A stretch of DNA of 61,089 bases from an uncultured Alphaproteobacteria bacterium (GCA_944391465.1 CALXTS010000008.1:1-61089); one strand, 5' to 3'; positions 35,142 through 44,916 are shown, numbered from the stretch's first letter. Notes: a model not told the origin generated them from the sequence alone. A program made the numbers and translations.

Positions 35142-35173
35142 AAAAAAAGAAGGGCTTTGCCCTTCTTTTTTTT
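35142..35173 (+). terminator. Bidirectional intrinsic terminator
   Basis: AAAAAAAGAAGGGC / GCCCTTCTTTTTTTT around a 3-nt loop, between the KH-domain gene and the convergent era gene. Confidence 0.92.
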
Positions 35174-35176
35174 ACC

Positions 35177-36088
35177 TCAAGCATTAAAATTCAAATTCCA
35201 CACGCTGTAACGTCCGCGGTCTTCTTGCCAATTTTCACGCACTTTAACAAATAAAAATAAATGGACGCGCTCCTCCAAAAGTTCCTCAATTTCAGCACGA
35301 GCCGCCGAACCGATACGTTTTATCATTGAGCCACCTTTTCCAAGAACAATGACTTTCTGATTTTCTCGTTCAACATAAATGGTAATCTCCGCCCGAATAG
35401 AACCATTTTCTTTTCTTTCCCATAATTCAGGTTCAACCGTTAATGCATATGGAAGTTCTTGGTGCAAAAATGTAAACAATTTTTCCCGCACGATTTCTGC
35501 CGCCAAAAGACGCAGCGGCATATCAGAAATCTGATCTTCTGGATAATACCACGGACTTATGGGCAGATTATCCGCCAAATATTTATAAAAATCATCACTG
35601 CATTGCCCGGTTAAAGCAGAAATAAAAAAAGTCTCCTTAAATTTTCCGGCCGCGTTTATTTTTGCGCTTAATTCTAAAAGTTTTTCTTTCTGAACCAAAT
35701 CAATTTTATTGAGTACCAAAACAGCTTCTGTATGATTTTTATTAAGTTTTGCGACAATACTCTGCGTTTCATCATCAAAACCGCGCTTAGCATCTACAAC
35801 CAACACCACGATATCGGCATCTGCAACACCATCCCAAGCAGAAGTAACCATCGCCCTGTCCAAACGACGCTTGGGCTTAAATATCCCAGGTGTATCCAGA
35901 AAAATAATTTGCGTATTCTCATAAATACCGATACCTTTAACCATTGTCCGCGTTGTTTGAACTTTTGGTGAAACAATGGAAACCTTTGAGCCGACAAAAT
36001 TATTTGTTATTGTTGACTTTCCGGCATTTGGAGCTCCGATAAGCGCAACAAAACCGCATCTTGTCTGAGACTGTTGTTTTTCTGCCAT
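35177..36088 (-). CDS. era: GTPase Era
   Basis: Protein of 303 aa, typical length. G1 GAPNAGKS (18-25), switch region SPKVQTTRTMVKGI, G3 DTPG (65-68), G4 NKID (127-130), and a C-terminal KH domain with KVIVLGKGGSMIKRIGSAAR. It binds the 3' end of 16S rRNA and assists 30S maturation. It overlaps the rnc stop by one base (TAATG), the classic rnc-era coupling. Confidence 0.97.
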   Translation of the reverse strand: MAEKQQSQTRCGFVALIGAPNAGKSTITNNFVGSKVSIVSPKVQTTRTMVKGIGIYENTQIIFLDTPGIFKPKRRLDRAMVTSAWDGVADADIVVLVVDAKRGFDDETQSIVAKLNKNHTEAVLVLNKIDLVQKEKLLELSAKINAAGKFKETFFISALTGQCSDDFYKYLADNLPISPWYYPEDQISDMPLRLLAAEIVREKLFTFLHQELPYALTVEPELWERKENGSIRAEITIYVERENQKVIVLGKGGSMIKRIGSAARAEIEELLEERVHLFLFVKVRENWQEDRGRYSVWNLNFNA

Positions 36089-36735
36089 TATTGTATAATC
36101 TCCAACATTTTCGCCGCAGCCGCAAATTCAGCCGCCTTTTTATTATGCCCCTTGCCAACTTGTTCTTCTATGCCGTTTAAGCTGACACCGACAAAAAAAG
36201 TTGGTTCATGCTCACTGCCTTTTCTCTCAACCAGACGATAGGTCGGTGTTCCCAACCCCTTAACATGAGCAACTTCCTGAAGCATCGTTTTAGCATCTTT
36301 CGGAGGAGCCACTCTTCGATCAATAAGCTCTCTCCAATGTTTGTTTACAAAAGCAATCGCGCCGTCAACTCCGCCGTCAATATAAATTGCCCCGATAACC
36401 GCTTCGCAAACATCACAGAGAACATTTTCATTATTTCTGATATCTTCATCTGCAACAATCATAAATTCATCCAGATGAAGTGTCTTGGCAACCATAGCAA
36501 CCGTTTCTTTACAAACTAAACCCGTAAAACGTTGGGATAAATTCCCCTCTGGCTCATGAGGAAACAAATTATAGAGTAATGATGCTATTGAAACCCCCAA
36601 AACTCGATCCCCCAAAAACTCCAAACGCTCATAATTTTCTGACACCTTAGAAGTAACACTCCCATGAGTCAGAGCTTTTTTTAAAAGTTCGGGATTTTTA
36701 AATTTATGCTTAAGAATATCTTCCAGATTTTCCAT
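36088..36735 (-). CDS. rnc: Ribonuclease III
   Basis: Protein of 215 aa. The signature ERLEFLGDRVLG (residues 36-47) and the second metal-ligand region CDVCEAVIGAIYIDGG (Glu111) form the catalytic site. The C-terminal roughly 70 residues are a dsRNA-binding domain (KTMLQEVAHVKGLGTPTYRL, GIEEQVGKGHNKKAAEFAAA). It processes rRNA precursors and other dsRNA. lepB lies 100 bp upstream and era overlaps downstream. Confidence 0.97.
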   Translation of the reverse strand: MENLEDILKHKFKNPELLKKALTHGSVTSKVSENYERLEFLGDRVLGVSIASLLYNLFPHEPEGNLSQRFTGLVCKETVAMVAKTLHLDEFMIVADEDIRNNENVLCDVCEAVIGAIYIDGGVDGAIAFVNKHWRELIDRRVAPPKDAKTMLQEVAHVKGLGTPTYRLVERKGSEHEPTFFVGVSLNGIEEQVGKGHNKKAAEFAAAAKMLEIIQ

Positions 36736-36835
36736 TATAACTCCTTTTACAACGAATGTCAGAAGTTATAAAAAGTAAAGCCTTGATTAAAACACCTTTA
36801 ACCAAACCTTTGCTTTACATAATCCGGACAATCCG

Positions 36836-37564
36836 TTAATTAATTTTATTAAACAACCGAGACCAACGAATTTTCTTTGGCCATTCCCACGGCTTATACC
36901 ACTCATATTCTTCCATATGAGAAAAGAACAAAAAGCGAGCCCGTCCAATTAAATTTTCAAACGGAACAAAACCAACATTCACCCGACTGTCATCAGACCT
37001 ATCTCTATTATCCCCCATAACAAAATATGAGCCTTGCGGAACTTCCAACTCTTCAAAATCATCATATGGCTGACTATCGGAAATTTCTAAAATTTTATGT
37101 TTTTTACCTTCGGGAAGCGTTTCAATATATTGACGATATCTTTCTGCACTTCCGTAAGGACTACGCAAAACAAAATCATCAATTTGTTCACGAGGGAGCA
37201 TTTTTCCGTTAATATATAAGCGTCCGTCCTTCAACATAATTTTATCACCGGGCAAGCCGATAATACGTTTAATATAATCTGTTTTATTATCTCTCGGATA
37301 CTTAAAAACAACAACATCTCCACGCTTAGGAAGAGTTGCCCAGATACGACCTTTGAAGAGAGGTAAACTCCATGGTAAAGAGTGCTTTGAATAGCCGTAA
37401 CTATATTTTGAAACAAATAAGTAATCCCCCACATACAGAGTCGGATACATTGACCCTGACGGGATTTTAAAAGGCTCAAACCAAACGGATCTGATAAAAA
37501 TAGCAATTAAAACAGCATAAACAACTGTTTTTAAAGTATCCGTAAAACTTTCCTCTTTATCCAT
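36836..37564 (-). CDS. lepB: Signal peptidase I
   Basis: Protein of 242 aa with one N-terminal membrane helix (TVVYAVLIAIFIRSVWF). Catalytic Ser38 lies in KIPSGSMYPTL and general-base Lys99 in DYIKRIIGLPGD. Box D/E MGDNRDRSDDSR is present. It removes signal peptides of Sec and Tat exports, such as the autotransporter and FlgA seen here. Part of the acpS-lepB-rnc-era block typical of alphaproteobacteria. Confidence 0.97.
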   Translation of the reverse strand: MDKEESFTDTLKTVVYAVLIAIFIRSVWFEPFKIPSGSMYPTLYVGDYLFVSKYSYGYSKHSLPWSLPLFKGRIWATLPKRGDVVVFKYPRDNKTDYIKRIIGLPGDKIMLKDGRLYINGKMLPREQIDDFVLRSPYGSAERYRQYIETLPEGKKHKILEISDSQPYDDFEELEVPQGSYFVMGDNRDRSDDSRVNVGFVPFENLIGRARFLFFSHMEEYEWYKPWEWPKKIRWSRLFNKIN

Positions 37565-37623
37565 TACATCCTCATATTCTTCACGACATCGTTCAAACAG
37601 ACATCATATACACTTTTTTATAT

Positions 37624-38031
37624 TTAACAATAACAAATTTCAATAATAACAACCGCTTGCGCATAAGGATAATCATCGCTGAGACTCAAGTGTAGTCCAA
37701 CCTTTTTTCCTTCAACTAATTTTTCTAATATTTCCAAGGCCTTCCCCGATATTTTTAACAGAGGTTTTCCATGTTCATCATGCCAAACCTCCACCTCATT
37801 CCACTTAATACCACCGGAAAATCCGGTTCCCAAAGCCTTTGAAAAAGCCTCTTTTGCGGCAAAATACTTAGCAGCTTTGCAGGCTTTTTTTTGAACATTA
37901 TCAGAAATTCTATTGATATCGTTTTGCTCTGATACACTAAAAATCTTTGCTAAAAAGGCATCATTATAGTTATTCAAAATAGTCTGAATTCGCTCAACTT
38001 TAACAATATCGCATCCCAAGCCGACAATCAT
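37624..38031 (-). CDS. acpS: Holo-[acyl-carrier-protein] synthase
   Basis: Protein of 135 aa. The Mg-binding MIVGLGCDIVKVERI (Asp8) and KYFAAKEAFSKALGTG motifs are the two AcpS signatures. It transfers phosphopantetheine from CoA to ACP. DUF2062 is encoded 15 bp upstream and lepB 60 bp downstream. Many alphaproteobacteria place pdxJ before acpS; it is absent here. Confidence 0.95.
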   Translation of the reverse strand: MIVGLGCDIVKVERIQTILNNYNDAFLAKIFSVSEQNDINRISDNVQKKACKAAKYFAAKEAFSKALGTGFSGGIKWNEVEVWHDEHGKPLLKISGKALEILEKLVEGKKVGLHLSLSDDYPYAQAVVIIEICYC

Positions 38032-38045
38032 TATTTATTCCACAT

Positions 38046-38576
38046 TTATTCAACAGTTGTTTCAGTTTTTGAGATTCTCGCCCCTTCCAATATTTTTTTA
38101 ACAAAGAAATATGTCAACAGCCAAACAACAATAAAATAAGGAAGACACCCGATAATCATCGGAAACAAGATAGGCCAAATATCGCTAAAAAACAAGTCAA
38201 AATCAAAATTCATCAAAGCCTTAAATGCTTTGCTAAAAAAATGCACAAAATCAACTTGTAAAGAGCTATCATATTCCATACCCAACATCATTTTTCCGGT
38301 AAATAAAACAGCCAGCCATATAAACGGAAAAGTCCATGGATTACCCAATATCGTTCCCAAAGCCGCAGCCATTGGATTAACCTTAAAAATCCAAGCCAAA
38401 ACAATAGCCAAGACCAAATGTAATCCGACAAACGGCGTAAAAGTAATTGCGGTTCCCATAGCTGTTCCTGCTGCAATTTCAGAAGGAGAACCTTTCATAT
38501 TTTTAAGTTTTAAAGCAATTTTTTGCCCTTGCTCAATCCACCATTGCCACGAAAATATTTTTTTCACAAAAGACAT
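38046..38576 (-). CDS. DUF2062 membrane protein
   Basis: Protein of 176 aa. The DUF2062 core is GSPSEIAAGTAMGTAITFTP, GLHLVLAIVLAWIFKVNPMAA and GTILGNPWTFPFIW, with three membrane segments and a last one near residue 150 (YFIVVWLLTYFF). Function is unknown in the family. A conserved position next to rsh/acpS in alphaproteobacteria suggests an envelope-related housekeeping role (inference). Confidence 0.88.
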   Translation of the reverse strand: MSFVKKIFSWQWWIEQGQKIALKLKNMKGSPSEIAAGTAMGTAITFTPFVGLHLVLAIVLAWIFKVNPMAAALGTILGNPWTFPFIWLAVLFTGKMMLGMEYDSSLQVDFVHFFSKAFKALMNFDFDLFFSDIWPILFPMIIGCLPYFIVVWLLTYFFVKKILEGARISKTETTVE

Positions 38577-38648
38577 CGCCGCTCCTTTTCTTTTTCAAAA
38601 GAATATAAGCAGAAACGAATAAATTTAAATATATAAGAGATTAAAAAA

Positions 38649-40796
38649 TTATGCCGAGCGAGAAACGTAAGAAACAACTTTAGAAGATTTCAAAGCCGTA
38701 ATAATATCCGTTAAATGCTTCAAATCTTTAACCTCAACATCGACCAACAACTCAAAATAGCTTACCGTCCGATTCACGATATTGAGATTCGAAATATTTC
38801 CGTTATTACGAGCAATCAGATTAGAAAGATCCCCTAAAGAACCAGGCTCATTTGCCAACATAATTTTCAGTCGTCCGACATGGGGTCCGTCTTCAGCCGT
38901 CTCACCCCATGAAATATCCAGCCAGCGTTCCGGTTCATTAGAAAACTTCTCCAACTGTTTACAATCAATCCGATGCACCGCCACACCTTTTCCTGTCGTC
39001 ACAATACCGACGATTCTGTCCCCTGGCAACGGATGACAACATCCGGCAAAGTGAACCGCCATTCCGGGAATTAAGCCCTTAATTTTCAGAGGCTCTGCTT
39101 TAGATTTATCTCGCTTAACCGTTTTGGTAAAACTCGGAACAATTGACTTAACAACTTTACCGAGTTTTGACTGCTTATACGCCGGATAAACCGCTTTCAA
39201 AACATCCCAAGCGGTTACCAACCCCTCACCTACTTTTGCATAAACATCATCAATAGATTCGGCCTCAAAATTCGGAAAAACATTAACCAGAGCCTTCTCA
39301 TTAAACTCAAGATTTTCCCCCTTAAAAGTCCGCTCCAATAATTGCTGTCCCAAAACAATAAATTGGTCTCTTTTATAAGCACGAACATAACGACGAATAG
39401 CCGCCTTTGCTTTTCCGGTAACGACAAAACGCTCCCATTCCGTTGATGGATGCTGAGCCTTTGAGGTTAAAATTTCGACCTGGTCACCATTCTGCAAAAC
39501 CGTACGCAGAGGTCTGATTTCTCCGTTAATTTTAGCACCGACACAAGTGTCTCCGACAGAAGAGTGAACCGCATAAGCAAAATCAACCGGCGTTGAATTA
39601 ATCGGCAAACCGATTAAATCGCCTTTAGGCGTAAAACAAAACACTTGATCATTATACATCTCAAGTTTTGTATTTTCCAAAAATTCTTCAGGATTAGATG
39701 CCTGCTCCAAAATTTCCAGCAATTCTCTAATCCAACGGAAATTCTTACCGACAACTTTTTCTCCCTGTTTGTAAGCCCAGTGAGCTGCCACACCTTTCTC
39801 AGCCACTTCATGCATTTCCTGTGTTCGGATCTGAATTTCAATTCTGGTATTTTCCGGACCGATAACGCCTGTATGAATAGACTTATATCCGTTTGGCTTA
39901 GGTGTAGAGATATAATCTTTAAAGCGCCTCGGCACCATATGATACTTACTATGAACAATACCCAAAGCCTGATAACAAGCCGCAACATCATCAACAATTA
40001 TCCGAAAAGCCATAATATCGGAAAGCTGTTCAAAGGAAGCATTTTTCTGTTGCATTTTGCGCCAAATAGAATACGGAGATTTTTCTCTTCCGGAAACAGA
40101 AGCCTTAATTCCGTTTTCCTTCATATCTTCTTCTAACTGAGAGATAATTTTCGGAACAATATTACTCCCCTGCTCTCTTAAAAAGTTTAGACGTGCTTGA
40201 ATAGAATCATAAGCATCTCGATGCAGTTCTTTAAATGCAATTCCCTCTAATTCGGTCTTAATTTCCTGCATACCGATACGTTCGGCTAATGGAGCATAAA
40301 TATCCAAAGTTTCTTTTGCGATTCTGGCTCTTTTTTCAGGACTCTTTAAAAAATGAAGCGTCCGCATATTATGCAGACGATCAGCCAATTTGATTAACAA
40401 AACACGAATATCTTCAGACATTGCAAGCAAGAGCTTGCGAAAATTTTCGGCCTGTTTTTTATCGGTTGATTTTTGTTCAATCATTGCCAACTTTGTGAGA
40501 CCATCGACAATTTGAGCAACCTGCTCACCGAATAAATTTTTAATTTCTTCAACGGTTGTATCGGTATCCTCAACCGTATCATGCAACAAACCGGCAATAA
40601 CCGAAGCCGAATCAAGTTTAAACTTAGTTAAAATACCGGCAACTTCCACCGGATGAGAATAATAAGGGTCGCCCGAAGCTCTTAATTGCGCTCCGTGTTT
40701 TTTCATTGCAAAGACATATGCGCGGTTCAATGCATCTTCATCGGCATTTTCATCATAAGACTTAACTAAATCAACCAATTCATATTGTCTTAACAT
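38649..40796 (-). CDS. rsh: Bifunctional (p)ppGpp synthetase/hydrolase (RelA/SpoT homologue)
   Basis: Protein of 715 aa. HD hydrolase: His48 (YYSHPV), His72-Asp73 (GLLHDTVEDTDT) and IRVLLIKLADRLHNMRTL. Synthetase: GREKSPYSIWRKMQ and LSDIMAFRIIVDD, then PKPNGYKSIHTGV. C-terminal TGS (VFCFTPKGDLIGLP), Cys-rich/zinc-finger-like CCHPLPGD and a final ACT domain. With intact HD and synthetase motifs it should both make and degrade the stringent-response alarmone, the usual single-Rsh state of alphaproteobacteria. It follows rpoZ. Confidence 0.96.
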   Translation of the reverse strand: MLRQYELVDLVKSYDENADEDALNRAYVFAMKKHGAQLRASGDPYYSHPVEVAGILTKFKLDSASVIAGLLHDTVEDTDTTVEEIKNLFGEQVAQIVDGLTKLAMIEQKSTDKKQAENFRKLLLAMSEDIRVLLIKLADRLHNMRTLHFLKSPEKRARIAKETLDIYAPLAERIGMQEIKTELEGIAFKELHRDAYDSIQARLNFLREQGSNIVPKIISQLEEDMKENGIKASVSGREKSPYSIWRKMQQKNASFEQLSDIMAFRIIVDDVAACYQALGIVHSKYHMVPRRFKDYISTPKPNGYKSIHTGVIGPENTRIEIQIRTQEMHEVAEKGVAAHWAYKQGEKVVGKNFRWIRELLEILEQASNPEEFLENTKLEMYNDQVFCFTPKGDLIGLPINSTPVDFAYAVHSSVGDTCVGAKINGEIRPLRTVLQNGDQVEILTSKAQHPSTEWERFVVTGKAKAAIRRYVRAYKRDQFIVLGQQLLERTFKGENLEFNEKALVNVFPNFEAESIDDVYAKVGEGLVTAWDVLKAVYPAYKQSKLGKVVKSIVPSFTKTVKRDKSKAEPLKIKGLIPGMAVHFAGCCHPLPGDRIVGIVTTGKGVAVHRIDCKQLEKFSNEPERWLDISWGETAEDGPHVGRLKIMLANEPGSLGDLSNLIARNNGNISNLNIVNRTVSYFELLVDVEVKDLKHLTDIITALKSSKVVSYVSRSA

Positions 40797-40821
40797 TCCT
40801 GTTCATACCCATTATTATCTG

Positions 40822-40885
40822 TACAAAAAAGTTCCGAAAGTAAACTTATCATTGTTTTCTTAAATAAGTCTAAACTTCCGGAACT
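40822..40885 (-). terminator. Long hairpin terminator/attenuator between rpoZ and rsh
   Basis: On the minus strand AGTTCCGGAAGTTTAGACTTAT pairs imperfectly with ATAAGTTTACTTTCGGAACT and is followed by TTTTTTG, about 30 bp after the rpoZ stop and 30 bp before the rsh start. It should limit read-through from rpoZ into rsh. Confidence 0.65.
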
Positions 40886-40916
40886 CTAATTGCAATAAAT
40901 TTAGCAAAAAAACTTA

Positions 40917-41405
40917 TTATTCTTCGTCAAAATCATCTGCGCCGTCAAAACCATCATCCACCCCGAAATCGTCATCAAGAACGCCACCAAGGTCATCACC
41001 GTCGACATCGGCAGTTTCATCAGTGTCGACATCTAACAAATCATCATCGCCCGAATGAATTTGCATTCCATCATCTAATTCTCCGGTAGGAAGTAAACCA
41101 CTGAACTGCTCATCAAGATCAGCCAATTCTTTCTCTGCAGCCATAATTTCCAATTCTTCTTCTTCAGGCTCTTCAACCTCAACATATTTTTGCAAGCCCA
41201 TAACCAAAGATTTCTGTAACTCTTCAATACTAATGGTTTCTTCAGCAATTTCACGAAGAGCAACCACCGTATTTTTATCATTATCCCGAGAAACCGTAAT
41301 CGGAGCACCGCTGGAGATATCTTTTGCTCTCTGAGCTGCAACCATCAAAAGTTCATAACGATTCGGAATTTTTTCAATACAATCTTCTACTGTAACGCGT
41401 GCCAT
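40917..41405 (-). CDS. rpoZ: RNA polymerase omega subunit with a long acidic C-terminal tail
   Basis: Protein of 162 aa from MARVTVEDC (ATG at 41405, AGGA 9 nt upstream). Residues 1-60 are a normal omega: [44 protein letters not shown]. From about residue 75 it turns into an extremely acidic, low-complexity tail ([22 protein letters not shown], then [17 protein letters not shown] to the end). Alphaproteobacterial omegas are often 100-130 aa, so this is a long one. The tail could bind basic partners or act in regulation (inference). rsh follows, as usual. Confidence 0.93.
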   Translation of the reverse strand: MARVTVEDCIEKIPNRYELLMVAAQRAKDISSGAPITVSRDNDKNTVVALREIAEETISIEELQKSLVMGLQKYVEVEEPEEEELEIMAAEKELADLDEQFSGLLPTGELDDGMQIHSGDDDLLDVDTDETADVDGDDLGGVLDDDFGVDDGFDGADDFDEE

Positions 41406-41534
41406 AATTTTCATCCTGTTAAAATTAAAATCATTAACGGCATATATACCCGTATAAATTTACAAATGCAACAAAAAAATAAAAAAAAAGATATAAAACA
41501 GACAGTTAGAAACACAAGTATCGATTCGGCGATT

Positions 41535-42791
41535 CTAATCGGCTCCGGTCACCGGAGTCCCAACAATTTTGAAATCATTTTTAAACCATTTATCATGCAA
41601 CGCCTTCCGATGTTTTCTGACTTCTCTGACATCATTCAACGGAGCTTTGTACATATCAATAATAGCCTGCATGGTAACAAATCTGACTTTTTGCATCCGA
41701 GGACTGAGGCGTTTTACTTCCTCATCATCTAAACCTTTTTGATATCTTCTGATAGCTAAAACCATGTATCCCGGAATTTGAGATAATCGATACGCTTTAA
41801 CGGTCTTATCGCAAGTATAAGCCCACTCATTAAGAGAGAACCCCTGTTTGGCCACAACCTGAGCTAAAGATAATTCTTCTCCGATTATCGTAGCTTTTTG
41901 CACCAAACGTTGACACGGATTAACAATATCTCTCAAACCGGCAACGGGAACCTTATTATCAGGTTTAGACATTTCAAAACTTTCCCACATCGTGGTAATC
42001 TGATAAATTTTATACAAACGATTATTTTGCTTTCCCCATTCTTCAACACTATCAAGCGTATTCAAAAAAGCCTGAACATCAGCAGCGGTCAACAAATCAT
42101 TTTTTGTAGGGCTAATTGTTCTGAGATCTCCTCTTTCAAGTTTATCTGAAAAACTTTTATCTTGATTATATTTCTCGGGCGGAACCAGTTTTCGCACTGC
42201 TTTATAAAAGTCAGCATCATAAACAACTTTCGGATGCATTCTATGCGGTTTGGGATATTCAATATTTTCATCAACCTCTCCCCAAACCTCCGGACGAAGC
42301 AAATGATACAAAAACGGAGAAACAAACTCAATATCTTCAATATCTTTTACAGCATCGGCAATTCTGGTTGGAAACCGATTTTTCGTTTCTTTAATCCCCG
42401 GCATATTCAAAATTTTTTCTGACATATTCGGAATAGTAAATAGCATTGGACCAATATACTGATACATATCCTTAGGCAACGCATTCAAAACCTCCAAGAT
42501 AGCTTCTTCATCATCCCATTTTAAACGTTTTTCACGCATTCCGTATTCAGAAATAGTCTGATAAAATTCTGCATCAAATTCTCCGGTCAAATCAAACACA
42601 CTCCGATAATGCGTATTATATAAAGTATCCTGATTAAAGAAAAACTCCTTAATTTCCTCTAACGTCGGAAGAGTATCTTTTTCCAAATCTATCTTAAAAG
42701 CATCGGCATATTCATCAATACCGACGGCTTTAACCGAAAACGGAATTAAAAAAAAGAAACAAATAAATAGTAAAAGCAGTTTTTTCAGCAT
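41535..42791 (-). CDS. Exported protein of unknown function
   Basis: Protein of 418 aa with a signal peptide (MLKKLLLLFICFFFLIPFSVKA). The mature part is mostly helical and not recognised; notable stretches are VLNALPKDMYQYIGPMLF, PFLYHLLRPEVWGEVDE, ILVPPEKYNQDKSF-like charged segments and RLSQIPGYMVLAIRRYQKGL. Two Cys (in NPCQRLV and AYTCDKTV) could form a disulfide. It starts exactly one base before the DUF4139 stop of the upstream gene, so the two are co-translated and probably act together in the periplasm. Confidence 0.7.
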   Translation of the reverse strand: MLKKLLLLFICFFFLIPFSVKAVGIDEYADAFKIDLEKDTLPTLEEIKEFFFNQDTLYNTHYRSVFDLTGEFDAEFYQTISEYGMREKRLKWDDEEAILEVLNALPKDMYQYIGPMLFTIPNMSEKILNMPGIKETKNRFPTRIADAVKDIEDIEFVSPFLYHLLRPEVWGEVDENIEYPKPHRMHPKVVYDADFYKAVRKLVPPEKYNQDKSFSDKLERGDLRTISPTKNDLLTAADVQAFLNTLDSVEEWGKQNNRLYKIYQITTMWESFEMSKPDNKVPVAGLRDIVNPCQRLVQKATIIGEELSLAQVVAKQGFSLNEWAYTCDKTVKAYRLSQIPGYMVLAIRRYQKGLDDEEVKRLSPRMQKVRFVTMQAIIDMYKAPLNDVREVRKHRKALHDKWFKNDFKIVGTPVTGAD

Positions 42792-44219
42792 TTAGTTACG
42801 AACCACCCTAACTGTATAATTCAAAACAGCCTCTCCTTTTGACGGAACCTCAACTTTCCAAGTTAAAGTTTTAGCCTTGTCTTTAATACTGGCAAAATTT
42901 TCTTTTATGATTTCAACACTACCCTGAAAATTTTGCTCAAATTCAATAACGGCATTACTACTTTTTGCATTATTAAAAGTAATTTCGACATCAGCTTCAA
43001 AAGATTTATCTGAAATCTTTTTGGTATTTTTAATCTTTCCGCTTGCAAACAAATCAAAAGATTTTCCGACAGATAATTCAAATTTTTCTCCGTCCGCAAT
43101 CGAATTAATATTACTTTCACCTAAAAACAACGCACTTTTTTTATCATAAAAACGCACTGTTCCTGCCGGTAAAGGCAACCCTAAATTATTTTCCGATATA
43201 TTTTCAAATTGATAAACTGTAGAAGGATGCAAACGTTCAAAAGCATCGTTATAAGAATTAAAAGCAACATACATTGGAGATTTCAATTTAAAAATCTGTT
43301 TGAATTTAACCGCCTCAATTTCCATTAAACTAACTTGCTTTGACTGTTTGTCCATAATATCGGTTTGAAAAGGAAGACTATAACGATAATACTCATCAAC
43401 TTGCTGAGCCGACATTCCGTCAGAAACAACGCTGTCTGCCGCATTCATCGCAAAAGAAACTGCCTTTAACGGCACCATAGAACGAGGCTGCGACAAATTG
43501 CTTTGAACCAAATTGATATTTCCGGCTACTAAATCAACTTTGGCATTAGAATAATCAGTTCCAGAATTATTCACAATGGTAACCCACCCCTGCAAATCCA
43601 AATTATTATCATCAATAATTTCCGCAACATAATTTGCATTCCAACTCAGGCCGTTTGTTAAATAACTCAACATCAAATTTTTATTACCGCCATCACGGCT
43701 TTCGACTTGAACTTCTAAAGTCGGTTTAGCTCTGAGATTTTCGGGAATTTTTTCAAACACGATTCGCCCGGGAAAGTTACTTTCAACACCATAAGAAAAT
43801 TGAAGTAAAGGATTTCCGTCGTTATTATTAAGAACAATAGCCTTATCAAAAACATTTTTACCGGTATCCGGATTAGTCATAACGGTTTTAACTTCTTTTC
43901 CAACCATTTTATCTAAAATATTTTCATAGTTAAGCAAATCATATTCGTAATTTTGCTCAATTACTTTTAATCCATCAGCCTGCAAAAGAGCAGTTTCCGG
44001 TTTAATTTGAGCAGAAACTCCTTCAAAAGAAATGCTGTTAGAACCTTGATTAAGAACAGCTTTTCGTTCATCTGAAACCAATGCCAGATTTTGATTATAA
44101 ATACTCAAACGCAAACTTTTAACATCAGAAGATTTAAGAGAAATATCCGCAGCCTGTGCCGAACCAACAACAAACAATAACGCTTGCATCATCAAAAAAT
44201 TTTTAAACCTTCCAGCCAT
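42792..44219 (-). CDS. DUF4139-type exported protein
   Basis: Protein of 475 aa with a signal peptide (NFLMMQALLFVVGSAQAAD). SLRLSIYNQNLALVSDERKA near the start and YLTNGLSWNANYVAEI in the middle are the family's conserved blocks; the rest is beta-rich with a late FEQNFQGSVEIIKE and a final immunoglobulin-like strand set (TLTWKVEVPSKGEAVLNYT). Function of the family is unknown; an envelope role is likely. RBS GGGGAG. Forms a two-gene operon with the exported helical protein. Confidence 0.8.
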   Translation of the reverse strand: MAGRFKNFLMMQALLFVVGSAQAADISLKSSDVKSLRLSIYNQNLALVSDERKAVLNQGSNSISFEGVSAQIKPETALLQADGLKVIEQNYEYDLLNYENILDKMVGKEVKTVMTNPDTGKNVFDKAIVLNNNDGNPLLQFSYGVESNFPGRIVFEKIPENLRAKPTLEVQVESRDGGNKNLMLSYLTNGLSWNANYVAEIIDDNNLDLQGWVTIVNNSGTDYSNAKVDLVAGNINLVQSNLSQPRSMVPLKAVSFAMNAADSVVSDGMSAQQVDEYYRYSLPFQTDIMDKQSKQVSLMEIEAVKFKQIFKLKSPMYVAFNSYNDAFERLHPSTVYQFENISENNLGLPLPAGTVRFYDKKSALFLGESNINSIADGEKFELSVGKSFDLFASGKIKNTKKISDKSFEADVEITFNNAKSSNAVIEFEQNFQGSVEIIKENFASIKDKAKTLTWKVEVPSKGEAVLNYTVRVVRN

Positions 44220-44370
44220 TATGCTCTCCCCAACTTATAAATCCCAAACACAATATAATCTAAAAAATACTAAAAAAGAAGAAATAAATTAAAATTAAAC
44301 TAGACTCGCAAAAAATATTAACTTATTATTAACCACATAATAAAACAAATTAATTAACGGGAGGCTAAAA

Positions 44371-44916
44371 ATGGCATGGACAGAACAAATGGTTGAAGAC
44401 CTGAGAAAGATGTGGAAAGAAGGTTTAACAACCGGAGAAATAGGCAGACGTTTAAATGTTTCTAAAAACTCGATCGTCGGAAAAGTCCATCGTCTTGGTC
44501 TCTCAGGCCGTCCCTCACCGATTAAGAAAAAAAATGAAAATGAAACCACGCAAAGCACTACTGAAAACAAAACTCAGTTAAATGAAAAAAAAGTTTCAGA
44601 AACAAATAAATCGCCATCAGTCAAAACAGAAAAGAAAACACCAATCAAAGAAGAAAATACCGCAAAGGTTTTGACAACAGTTGCAACACCCAAAGAAACC
44701 AATAAGGAAATGGAAAATGTTTTTTCTCGCAAAGAGCCGGAGAAAAAACACAGTGGCTTTGTCAGCTTAACCGAGCTTGACAGTCATACATGTCGCTGGC
44801 CGATAGGCGACCCAAAAGATGAAAACTTTCACTTTTGCGGGAAAAAAATAAAAATCGGCCAAACATACTGCGAAGAACATGCCGCAATAGCCTACGTAAA
44901 ACCGACAAAAAAATAA
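44371..44916 (+). CDS. gcrA: GcrA cell cycle regulator
   Basis: Protein of 181 aa. The N-terminal helix-turn-helix is the GcrA signature: MAWTEQMVEDLRKMWKEG, TTGEIGRRLNVSKNSIVGKV, HRLGLSGRPSP. A variable Lys/Thr/Glu-rich linker (about 50-125) leads to a C-terminal Cys-containing block (HTCRWPIGDP, FCGKKIKIGQTYCEEH). GcrA binds sigma70 RNA polymerase and stimulates promoters with CcrM-methylated GANTC. It is diagnostic of alphaproteobacteria. RBS GGGAGG. motA follows 69 bp downstream. Confidence 0.95.
   Translation: MAWTEQMVEDLRKMWKEGLTTGEIGRRLNVSKNSIVGKVHRLGLSGRPSPIKKKNENETTQSTTENKTQLNEKKVSETNKSPSVKTEKKTPIKEENTAKVLTTVATPKETNKEMENVFSRKEPEKKHSGFVSLTELDSHTCRWPIGDPKDENFHFCGKKIKIGQTYCEEHAAIAYVKPTKK

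Noticed and set aside
39645..40136. A 163-codon plus-strand open frame inside rsh
   Set aside because: Antisense to the synthetase domain of rsh; hydrophobic and Ser/Phe-rich composition typical of a shadow frame.
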